Source: an uncultured Oscillospiraceae bacterium (GTDB lineage: Bacteria; Bacillota; Clostridia; Oscillospirales; Oscillospiraceae). Taken from it: 13,346 nucleotides of DNA. Below, one piece after another: positions 6,760 through 12,938 of the stretch. The translations under genes were made by a program, and so were the position numbers. The stretch's first letter is position 1, and every line of letters begins with the position of its first letter. The stretch spans positions 1 to 13,346 of the forward strand of contig CAKSWM010000014.1 of the NCBI GenBank assembly GCA_934511545.1, written 5' to 3'. Below the pieces are notes generated by a model. That model was not told the DNA's origin. It did no database searches and saw nothing but the letters and a program-made list of their open reading frames with translations.

Positions 6760-7986
6760 ATGAAATATATACTCGTCATCGGCGACGGCATGGCCGACAA
6801 TCCCGTGCCGGAGCTCGGCGGAAAAACTCCGATAGAAGCGTCCGATACTCCCTGCATGGACGCGCTCTGTGCTGCCGGAGTCATCGGCAGCGTCAAAAAC
6901 GTGCCGGACGGCTTTGCTCCCGGCAGCGACACGGCGATCATGTCCATCTTCGGCTGCGCCCCGCAAAGCTGCTATACCGGCCGTGCTCCCATCGAGCTGG
7001 CGGATCAGGGCATAACCCTGCCCGAAGGAGCCGCCGCCTTCCGCTGCAATAATGTCTGCGTTTCGGACGGCAGGGAGTTTGAGGACCGAACGATCGTGTC
7101 CCATTCCGCCGGAGGCATCGGCGGTGCGGATTCGCGCATGCTGATGGAATATCTGTTTTCCCACCCCGACTTTGTCCCCCTGGCGGAAAAAGCGCGCGCA
7201 AGCCTTCTGCCGGCCGACAGCTACCGCCACGTTATGATCCAGCTTCAGACGGATATAAAGGGGCTTACCCTTTCCCCTCCGCACGACCATCTCGGCGAGA
7301 GCGTGCGTGACAATCTGCCATCCGGCTGCGCGGACGCGGAGATCCTGTGCGCGCTGATGAAAAAGGCCAACGAGATACTCGACCATCACCCGCTCAACGA
7401 ACAGCGCAGAGCCGCCGGGCTGCTCCCCGCAAACGGCATCTGGTTCTGGGCGGAGGGGACCGCCGGCAAAATGCCCGATTTCCGCGCGCAGTTCGGCCGC
7501 GGCGGCGCCGTGATAAGCGCCGTTCCCCTCGTGCGCGGCATCGCAAAAATGACGGGGCTTGACGTTATCGAGGTCCCGACGGCAAACGCCGACTGGGACA
7601 CCGATTATGAGGCAAAGACAGCCGCCGCAATCACCGCGCTGGAAAAATACGACTTTCTCGGTGTTCACCTCGAGGGGCCGGACGAAAGCACGCACGACGG
7701 CAGCCTTGAGCACAAGATATACTCCATCGAAGCGCTCGACAGCCGCGTTATAAGGCCGATCGTGGATGCGCTCACCGAAAAGGGCGAGGATTTCCGGATG
7801 CTCGTGCTTTCCGACCACAAAACACTGATGGCAAACGGTGCGCACGACGGAGACCCCGTACCGTATTTCATATACGACAGCTGCGTTGACTCGGGTCTCG
7901 GTCTTTCTTACAGTGAAAGGAACGGTGAAAAGGGTCTGTATCTTGACGAAGGGATCGAGCTTATGCCGGCTCTGTTCATGCTATGA
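6760..7986 (+). CDS. apgM: Cofactor-independent phosphoglycerate mutase homologue, archaeal (ApgM) type
   Basis: Member of the alkaline phosphatase superfamily, archaeal-type phosphoglycerate mutase branch, expected to interconvert 2- and 3-phosphoglycerate in the cytoplasm. The protein is 408 aa, as usual. Metal and catalytic residues are in place: Asp9 in VIGDGMAD, the nucleophile Ser56 in PGSDTAIMS, Asp308 and His312 in EGPDESTHDG, Asp352-His353 in SDHKT, and His362 in HDGDPVPY. NGIWFWAEG (225-233) is a family signature. One subfamily of this group has been proposed, from gene neighbourhoods, to be an alternative homoserine kinase (TIGR02535), and the length and N-terminus would fit that too; the neighbour here is ispE rather than threonine genes, so this context does not settle it. 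The last codons overlap ispE by ATGA. Confidence 0.9.
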   Translation: MKYILVIGDGMADNPVPELGGKTPIEASDTPCMDALCAAGVIGSVKNVPDGFAPGSDTAIMSIFGCAPQSCYTGRAPIELADQGITLPEGAAAFRCNNVCVSDGREFEDRTIVSHSAGGIGGADSRMLMEYLFSHPDFVPLAEKARASLLPADSYRHVMIQLQTDIKGLTLSPPHDHLGESVRDNLPSGCADAEILCALMKKANEILDHHPLNEQRRAAGLLPANGIWFWAEGTAGKMPDFRAQFGRGGAVISAVPLVRGIAKMTGLDVIEVPTANADWDTDYEAKTAAAITALEKYDFLGVHLEGPDESTHDGSLEHKIYSIEALDSRVIRPIVDALTEKGEDFRMLVLSDHKTLMANGAHDGDPVPYFIYDSCVDSGLGLSYSERNGEKGLYLDEGIELMPALFML

Positions 7987-8855
7987 AAGACGTATTCAAG
8001 GCGTGTGCAAAGCTGAACCTGTCTCTCGACGTCACCGGCAGGCGTCCGGACGGCTATCACGACATGCGCATGGTGATGCAGTCGGTCTCTCTCTGCGACG
8101 AAGTTGAGCTGAGTCTGCGGACCGATGGGCAGATAACGATACAATCGGGAGTGCGTTATATCCCGAACGACGAGCGCAATATCGCATTCAAGGCGGCAAT
8201 GCTCTTTTTTGAAACATACGGCATAACGGACACGGGAGTCAGCATCGTGCTCAAAAAACGCATCCCGGTCTGCGCCGGTCTCGGTGGCGGCTCGTCGGAC
8301 GGCGCCGCGGTGCTGTTCGGTCTGGGAGAGCTGACAGGGCTGCATCCGTCCCGCGCAGAGCTCGAAAAGCTGGGCGAACGTCTCGGATCCGACGTTCCTT
8401 TCTGCGTGCGCGGCGGCACCGCCCTCGCCGAAGGGCGCGGCGAGATACTGACCGACCTTCCGGCTCTGCCCGACTGCGGCATCGTTATCTGCAAGCCGTC
8501 GTTTTCGATCTCGACCCCCGCGCTTTTCAAAACGCTGGATGAGCACGAGATCCGTGTCCACCCCGGAACGGATGAGCTCATCTCCATGCTGAGCAGCGGC
8601 GATCTGGCCAGACTTTCGCGCAGGATGTACAATGTGTTCGAGGATGTTCTCCCGCGCCGGTGCGGGGAGGTCTTCACGATCAAGAACGCGCTGCTCGACT
8701 TTGGCGCGCTGGGCTGCGCGATGAGCGGTACAGGCTCCGCCGTGTTCGGCATTTTTGACAGCATGGAAAATGCCGCGGCTGCCCACGCCGGACTCAGCGG
8801 GCAGTACCGCGACTGCTTTCTCTGCCGTCCGACCGGAAAAAGCTTTGAGCAATGA
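7983..8855 (+). CDS. ispE: 4-diphosphocytidyl-2-C-methyl-D-erythritol kinase
   Basis: Phosphorylates the 2-hydroxyl of CDP-methylerythritol with ATP, the fourth step of the methylerythritol phosphate route to isoprenoids. The protein is 290 aa, the normal length. It is a GHMP kinase with AKLNLSLDV (9-17; Lys10 is catalytic in the family), RPDGYHDM (21-28), the ATP loop PVCAGLGGGSSDGAA (95-109), catalytic Asp137 in GSDVPF, and the C-terminal MSGTGSAVFG loop near 245-254. The start shares ATGA with the stop of the upstream gene and has no clear ribosome binding site of its own, so it is probably translated by coupling. In many Clostridia ispE lies near spoIIR, as here. Confidence 0.97.
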   Translation: MKDVFKACAKLNLSLDVTGRRPDGYHDMRMVMQSVSLCDEVELSLRTDGQITIQSGVRYIPNDERNIAFKAAMLFFETYGITDTGVSIVLKKRIPVCAGLGGGSSDGAAVLFGLGELTGLHPSRAELEKLGERLGSDVPFCVRGGTALAEGRGEILTDLPALPDCGIVICKPSFSISTPALFKTLDEHEIRVHPGTDELISMLSSGDLARLSRRMYNVFEDVLPRRCGEVFTIKNALLDFGALGCAMSGTGSAVFGIFDSMENAAAAHAGLSGQYRDCFLCRPTGKSFEQ

Positions 8856-8875
8856 CGTGTTCCGGCCGCAGCCCG

Positions 8876-8904
8876 GTATAAAACAAAAAATCACCGTCGA
8901 TAAT
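8876..8904 (+). promoter_or_regulatory. Putative sigma-F (forespore) promoter of spoIIR
   Basis: GTATA (8876-8880), then 15 bases, then GTCGATAAT (8896-8904). The Bacillus sigma-F consensus is GYATA and GGnnAnAnT with a spacer of about 15-16; only the second G of the -10 differs. spoIIR is a known sigma-F gene in Bacillus subtilis. Transcription would start near 8911, inside the loop of the overlapping hairpin. Confidence 0.5.
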
Positions 8905-8938
8905 AGCATCAAATGCTACATACCGGCGGTGATTTTTT
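8885..8938 (+). terminator. Rho-independent terminator after ispE, overlapping the spoIIR leader
   Basis: The left arm 8885-8899 (AAAAAATCACCGTCG) pairs with the right arm 8924-8938 (CGGCGGTGATTTTTT) over 15 bp with one G-U pair. Within the loop, TAGCAT (8904-8909) pairs with ATGCTA (8913-8918). The T6 tract follows the GC-rich part directly and the A6 tract precedes it, so it could act in both directions. The right arm holds the GGTGA site of spoIIR, whose ATG begins right after the stem at 8939. Confidence 0.8.
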
Positions 8939-9550
8939 ATGAACAACAAACTGAAAATATGGGAAACGGCTCTTCTCCTCAGCCTCTGCATAACGCTTTT
9001 TACCGGCGCATGGGCGGGCTCGAGACAATCCGGGCTTTCGCAGAAGCTCATAAGGCTGCACGTCGTTGCGGTCTCCGACGATGACAGTGAACAGGCGATA
9101 AAGCTCGAGGTGCGCGACGCCGTTCTCGACTATCTGACGCCGCTTCTCTCGGAAGCAGGGGACGCAAAAACCGCCGGAGAGATCATCGAAGATAATCTCT
9201 CCGGCGTTGAACGCGCGGCTCTGTCCCGTTCCCGCGGCAGACAGGTGACTGTCTCTCTCGGCCCCGAGGTATTTCCAACGCGGCACTATGAAAGCTTTTC
9301 CCTTCCCGCGGGCGAATATGAATCCCTGCGCGTGACGCTGGGCGAGGGCGAGGGCCATAACTGGTGGTGCGTCGTGTTTCCTCCGCTGTGCGTCGAGGCG
9401 GCGGGCTCCGGCGCGGAGCAGGCACAATCCGTCCTCTCCGCCGACGACACGGCGCTCATAACCCGCGAGAACGACGGATATGCTCTCAGGTTCCGTGTTC
9501 TGGAGCTCTGGGGCGAGCTCCGCTCACTTCTGAACCGGCTCAGTCAATGA
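8939..9550 (+). CDS. spoIIR: Stage II sporulation protein R
   Basis: Signalling protein made in the forespore and exported to the intermembrane space, where it activates the SpoIIGA protease that cleaves pro-sigma-E in the mother cell. The protein is 203 aa. It has an N-terminal membrane/signal segment (about 8-27), then the family block IRLHVVAVSDDDSEQAIKLE (about 43-62) followed by VRDAVLDYL, and the hallmark HNWWCVVFPPLC (about 140-151). The GGTGA site lies 6 bases before the ATG. The gene is preceded by a likely sigma-F promoter set inside the ispE terminator, and its end overlaps the convergent permease gene by 11 bp. The family block usually reads HVIANSDS; here Val replaces the Asn. 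The protein looks intact. Confidence 0.95.
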   Translation: MNNKLKIWETALLLSLCITLFTGAWAGSRQSGLSQKLIRLHVVAVSDDDSEQAIKLEVRDAVLDYLTPLLSEAGDAKTAGEIIEDNLSGVERAALSRSRGRQVTVSLGPEVFPTRHYESFSLPAGEYESLRVTLGEGEGHNWWCVVFPPLCVEAAGSGAEQAQSVLSADDTALITRENDGYALRFRVLELWGELRSLLNRLSQ

Positions 9551-11450
9551 CGATATCCGTGGCGCTGACGCGGCTTACCGTCTCTATCGAAGGGTCTTTC
9601 TGCTCATAATAATCGTAGAACTCCAGCGAAACGCCATGCTCTGTCAGCCATGCGTTCGTCCGCGTTGAATCCACGGTCGGCACCGTGTAGAAATAATCGT
9701 ATCTCGTGCCCTCGTTTCCCGGCTGGCGGAGCTCAAAGCTTATCGAGCAGTCATACACGGTGTTATAATAATCAGCGTCCATGATCAGCCACACTCTGCA
9801 GAGAGTGCCGTCGTCTATATCCGGAAGTATGCACTCGCTATACAGCTCATAGGCCTCCTCCGGCGTGAGATTCAGGTTCTCCATATAGTAATTGTAGTCG
9901 GGATCTCCCGCGGCAGCGGGGTCGCGGTAGCTGACGTAGGCATAGCTCAGAGTCTCCGGCGTTACCGGCACCTGCGTCCGCTTGCGGTAATATATGGCCT
10001 CCTGGCAGTTGAGCAGCTGCTCATACGCCTCAATATCCTCTGCCGGCGTACAGAAATTATATACACGTTTGAGTGTTCCGCCGTTCTTGAGCTCGTATTC
10101 GACTTCGAGGGTCACAACTCCGGCGACACTGTTTATATATTCGCCGCTTCGGAAACCGGCCTCGTTGAGTTTCTTATGGGAAACGATCTGGCTGTGCAGT
10201 GCGATGGTCCTTTCGACGTTGTCCTTTTCCGCCAGCTTTATCTCTTCGCTCACGCCGTTGACAGTCACGGAAACAACTTCGTCCGACGAGGGGAGCCTGC
10301 GCTCATAGCCCGTCAGGTCGAACTCTCCGGCGCAGACAAGCGCGGACAGCACAACGGCAAACGCCGAAAAGCCCGCAAAGGCTTTGCCCTTCCAGACATG
10401 GAAGGTCTTGTTTATCATCATCTCCGCCGCAAAATAGCAGATGAACCCGCCAAGCAGCATCAGCACAAGCAGCTCCCAGGCACTGCCGTCCGAGTAATAG
10501 CTGTCCTTCAGCATATTGTGGGCACAGACACCGAGGACCAGCGCGCCGCCGAGAGCAAAGCAGTATTTGAACACCGGCTTGAGTATCCTGACGGACACAA
10601 CGTCGCCCGCGGCCTCCATCCGGCGGTGCTTATACAGCAGCATGCCGAGCACGATCAGAACAGCGCCGACGGCAAGATACACGAGCATACCGGTCCATCC
10701 GGAAAAATCCGCCTGTGAATACTGCATTATCCAGATACCGTCCGCGTTGACCAGTTCCGGCACATTGACCTGCATATTGCCGGCCATATAAACCAGCGGA
10801 GACAGCGCCGTCAGAACATACTTTCCCGTGTTTGCGCCATAGATGAACACACAGAACGCGCGGCCGACCACATATTCCAGCACGGCCGCCAGAAAGTTGA
10901 AAACGACATACGCCGCCGGCAGCACTATGATATGTCCGGTAAGCTGTGCGCTGAAAGCGGCAATGCCGAAGAACAGGACCAGCTGCATGCTCACGAGAGC
11001 CAGCCAGACAAGAAGCGGCATTACATTCACGGCGCCGTAGCTCGCCTCAACGCAGAGTGCCGCGGCAAAAACGACTATGTTCACGGCAAGCAGCGGAACG
11101 AGTCCCGCCAGCGACTGTGCAAAATACAGCTTCCCGCGGTTGATCGGCAATACGGCCATCGCTCCCGCGGAACGGGCGCTGTACATGAACGAAAACACGC
11201 ACATCGCAGCAGCGATTGCTGCGAAAAAACTGATGAAGGGCCCTGTTTCCGCCGCGGCGTTCATCACGAACTGGACAGTCACGGAATCTGTCTGTCCGTA
11301 AGACAAGACCTCCCAGTTTCTGGTCAACCCGGAGGCTATGCCTCCGCAGAGAACGACTACCCATGCCGCGAGATAGGCCGTCCAGACGGGCCAGGAGCGC
11401 TTGACGGCGCTCAAAAACAGCGTCTTAAAGCACGATGTCCCTGACTTCAC
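9540..11450 (-). CDS. ABC-2-like transporter permease with large extracytoplasmic C-terminal domain
   Basis: Membrane part of an ABC transporter working with the ATPase encoded just upstream. From the GTG at 11450 the protein is 636 aa. About nine hydrophobic segments are visible (roughly 21-41, 70-90, 113-133, 145-168, 174-194, 252-273, 293-312, 325-345, 357-375), followed by a soluble region of about 260 residues (376-636) predicted to lie outside the cell. The cytoplasmic MAVLPINRGKLYFAQSLAGL stretch (98-117) is typical of ABC-2/YtrC-D-like permeases. An ATG at 11489 is in frame, but the GTG start gives the usual short family N-terminus (KSGTSCFKTLF), follows a G-rich site, and overlaps the ATPase gene by 26 rather than 65 bases. 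The substrate is unknown. The 3' end overlaps spoIIR tail to tail. Confidence 0.85.
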   Translation of the reverse strand: MKSGTSCFKTLFLSAVKRSWPVWTAYLAAWVVVLCGGIASGLTRNWEVLSYGQTDSVTVQFVMNAAAETGPFISFFAAIAAAMCVFSFMYSARSAGAMAVLPINRGKLYFAQSLAGLVPLLAVNIVVFAAALCVEASYGAVNVMPLLVWLALVSMQLVLFFGIAAFSAQLTGHIIVLPAAYVVFNFLAAVLEYVVGRAFCVFIYGANTGKYVLTALSPLVYMAGNMQVNVPELVNADGIWIMQYSQADFSGWTGMLVYLAVGAVLIVLGMLLYKHRRMEAAGDVVSVRILKPVFKYCFALGGALVLGVCAHNMLKDSYYSDGSAWELLVLMLLGGFICYFAAEMMINKTFHVWKGKAFAGFSAFAVVLSALVCAGEFDLTGYERRLPSSDEVVSVTVNGVSEEIKLAEKDNVERTIALHSQIVSHKKLNEAGFRSGEYINSVAGVVTLEVEYELKNGGTLKRVYNFCTPAEDIEAYEQLLNCQEAIYYRKRTQVPVTPETLSYAYVSYRDPAAAGDPDYNYYMENLNLTPEEAYELYSECILPDIDDGTLCRVWLIMDADYYNTVYDCSISFELRQPGNEGTRYDYFYTVPTVDSTRTNAWLTEHGVSLEFYDYYEQKDPSIETVSRVSATDIVID

Positions 11451-12318
11451 TGTCCGCCCCCCCCAACTCGTAAATAAAAATTTCCTCAAGCGTCAGCGGA
11501 AGCAGATCCATGAACAGCGGGTGTGCCCGCATCAGCTTCTGCTCTGCCTCGCCGCTGTCGCCGCGCAGTATCAGCATGTGCAGCCGCCCGGTCGTCGTCT
11601 CATGCAGGATGTTCATATCCTCCGGCAGCTTTTCTCCCTCCGGCAGAGCGATCTGGACCTTGACGATGTTCTCCTGAAGCTCTTCAAGGCTTCTCTGGAG
11701 AAGCATTTTGCCCCCCTTCATGATACCGACCTGGTCACAGACATCCTCCAGCTCGCGCAGATTGTGAGAAGAGACGATGACGGTCGTTCCGTTCTCGGCA
11801 ACGTCCTCCATTATAAGACTCCACATTCTGCGGCGCATCACGGGGTCAAGTCCGTCCACCGGCTCATCCAGCACCAGAAGCTCCGGCCGCATCGACAGGC
11901 ACAGGCGGAAAGCCGCCTGCTTCTGCATACCCTTTGACAGGCGGCGCATCTGACGCCTGTCGTCGAAGTCAAAGTCCTCTCCGAGCTTCTCGAACCGGTC
12001 CTTGTCGAATTTCGGGTATATCCCCGCGTAGTATTTCATCATGTCGCGCAGAGTTGCCTGCGTGAACCAGAAAATATCGTCCGGAATATAGGCTATGCTC
12101 CTTTTGATCTCTTCGTTTTCATAGACCGGCTCTCCGTTTACAAGTATGTCCCCCTCGTCCTGACGGTAAATGCCGGTTATATGGCGCAGTATCGTGCTCT
12201 TACCCGCGCCGTTGGGCCCAACAAGTCCATAGATCGAGCCGCGCGGGACGTACATATCCAGTCCATCGAGCGCAGAGAACCCGTCAAAGCTTTTTTTAAC
12301 TCCGACAGCATCAACCAT
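11425..12318 (-). CDS. ABC transporter ATP-binding protein (YtrB-like)
   Basis: Energises the permease encoded downstream. The protein is 297 aa and cytoplasmic. Motifs in order are Walker A GPNGAGKST (34-42), the Q-loop region reading AYIPDD (76-81, Asp where many ABC proteins have Gln), the signature LSKGM (127-131), Walker B LLVLDEP (147-153), the D-loop GLDP (156-159) and the switch His185 in SSHNL. A C-terminal extension of about 80 residues follows, as in CcmA/YtrB-type exporter ATPases. The start overlaps the GntR gene by 8 bases (ATGGTTGA) with a strong AAGGAGGAGAG site. The last codons contain a run of eight G and overlap the permease start. Confidence 0.95.
   Translation of the reverse strand: MVDAVGVKKSFDGFSALDGLDMYVPRGSIYGLVGPNGAGKSTILRHITGIYRQDEGDILVNGEPVYENEEIKRSIAYIPDDIFWFTQATLRDMMKYYAGIYPKFDKDRFEKLGEDFDFDDRRQMRRLSKGMQKQAAFRLCLSMRPELLVLDEPVDGLDPVMRRRMWSLIMEDVAENGTTVIVSSHNLRELEDVCDQVGIMKGGKMLLQRSLEELQENIVKVQIALPEGEKLPEDMNILHETTTGRLHMLILRGDSGEAEQKLMRAHPLFMDLLPLTLEEIFIYELGGADSEVRDIVL
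11457..11464 (-). repeat. G8 homopolymer at the ATPase/permease gene junction
   Basis: Eight consecutive G on the coding strand encode Leu(3rd base)-Gly-Gly-Ala(1st base) near the end of the ATPase and lie 6 bases before the permease GTG, where they may act as a ribosome binding site. Loss of one G would join the ATPase frame to the permease frame. Confidence 0.9.
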
Positions 12319-12679
12319 CCTGCTCTCCTCCTTCTGTCAGCCTGATACAAAGTTCTTCCCTCGTTGCCCCAAGAAACTCAAGCTCGCTTGCAACCGCATC
12401 AAACTGCTTCAGCAGTTCTCGCTTGCGGCTCTCGTCCACCTCGTCGCGGCGGGCAACAAAGCTCCCCTTGCCTGACACGGAATAGATATATCCCTCGCTC
12501 TCAAGCTCCCGGTATGCGCGCTGGATCGTGTTCGGGTTGATCGCAAGGCGTCCTGCCAGTTCGCGCACCGAAGGCAGCTTTTCCTCCGGGACCATCGCCC
12601 CGGAGATCACAAGGCGGCGGACGCTGTCCATTATCTGTTCATAAATCGGCCGGGGGTCTCTGTAATTTATGCTTATCAT
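12311..12679 (-). CDS. GntR-family transcriptional regulator, YtrA subfamily
   Basis: Probable repressor of its own operon. From the ATG at 12679 the protein is 122 aa, matching the short YtrA subfamily, which has a winged helix-turn-helix and only a small dimerisation tail rather than a ligand domain. The N-terminal block DPRPIYEQIMDSVRRLVISG (about 7-26), LPSVRELAGRLAINPNTIQRAYRELE (recognition helix region, about 35-60) and the wing SVSGKGSFVA (about 67-76) are clear. The frame is open to an ATG at 12712, but that codon falls in the operator and near the transcript start, while 12679 has a GGGAG site and the usual M-I-x-I-x-Y-R opening. It overlaps the ATPase gene by 8 bases. A matching operator lies in its leader. 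Confidence 0.93.
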   Translation of the reverse strand: MISINYRDPRPIYEQIMDSVRRLVISGAMVPEEKLPSVRELAGRLAINPNTIQRAYRELESEGYIYSVSGKGSFVARRDEVDESRKRELLKQFDAVASELEFLGATREELCIRLTEGGEQDG

Positions 12680-12701
12680 AATATCATTCTCCCGGTATTG
12701 C

Positions 12702-12720
12702 GTATTAATCATTCTAATAC
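12702..12720 (-). promoter_or_regulatory. Inverted-repeat operator, likely site of the GntR/YtrA-type regulator
   Basis: GTATTA and TAATAC form perfect 6-bp arms around a 7-base centre. The site covers the expected transcript start of the GntR operon and lies between the -10 box and the ribosome binding site, a good position for repression. Assignment to this regulator is inference from position and symmetry. Confidence 0.6.
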
Positions 12721-12724
12721 AGTT

Positions 12725-12753
12725 ATTTTATTATCGGGAGACGGCTTTGTCAA
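12725..12753 (-). promoter_or_regulatory. Sigma-A promoter of the GntR/ABC operon
   Basis: A perfect TTGACA (12753..12748) is followed after 17 bases by TAAAAT (12730..12725), a 5-of-6 match to the -10 consensus. The transcript should start near 12718, inside the inverted repeat. Confidence 0.8.
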
Positions 12754-12759
12754 TAGCAA

Positions 12760-12788
12760 TTTCGCCGCCGTTCCGCCACGGGGCGAAA
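12760..12788. other. Hairpin upstream of the GntR promoter
   Basis: TTTCGCC (12760-12766) pairs with GGCGAAA (12782-12788), and CCGT (12768-12771) with ACGG (12778-12781), giving 11 bp with one bulged G and a 6-base loop. On the plus strand a T7 tract begins 6 bases after the stem, a poor spacing for a terminator, and no plus-strand gene ends here. Its role is unknown. Confidence 0.4.
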
Positions 12789-12849
12789 ACACTGTTTTTT
12801 TGACGGTTCCGGACGGCAAACTGTTCCCGTTTAATGCCATCGGCTGACA

Positions 12850-12895
12850 AAAAAATAAAAATACAGGCGCACTGTGTCATTTCCAGTGCGCCTGT
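12850..12895 (-). terminator. Rho-independent terminator of the acidic-tail gene
   Basis: Read on the minus strand, ACAGGCGCACTG (12895..12884) pairs perfectly with CAGTGCGCCTGT (12874..12863) around a 9-base loop and is followed by a T-rich tract (12862..12849). It begins 44 bases after the stop of the minus-strand gene ending at 12939 and separates it from the GntR operon. Confidence 0.9.
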
Positions 12896-12938
12896 TCTGT
12901 TAAAAACCGGCAATGTGTTCCGGCTCATGCGTTACGTC

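Noticed and set aside
6712..7845. Minus-strand open frame of 377 codons opposite the phosphoglycerate mutase gene
   Set aside because: Antisense to a gene with all catalytic residues intact; no motif and no sensible ribosome site.
7908..8912. Minus-strand open frame of 334 codons opposite ispE
   Set aside because: Antisense to ispE and runs across its terminator; no domain is recognisable.
8939..9084. Continuation of another plus-strand frame (8755-9084) through the start of spoIIR
   Set aside because: It overlaps the ends of ispE and start of spoIIR in the wrong frame and runs through the terminator stem.
11451..11489. ATG start for the permease 13 codons upstream of the GTG
   Set aside because: It deepens the overlap with the ATPase to 65 bases and adds residues not expected in the family; the GTG at 11450 has a G-rich site at good distance.
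12731..12928. Minus-strand 65-codon open frame between the acidic-tail gene and gntR
   Set aside because: It spans the terminator stem and ends inside the promoter of gntR; no ribosome site and no coding look.
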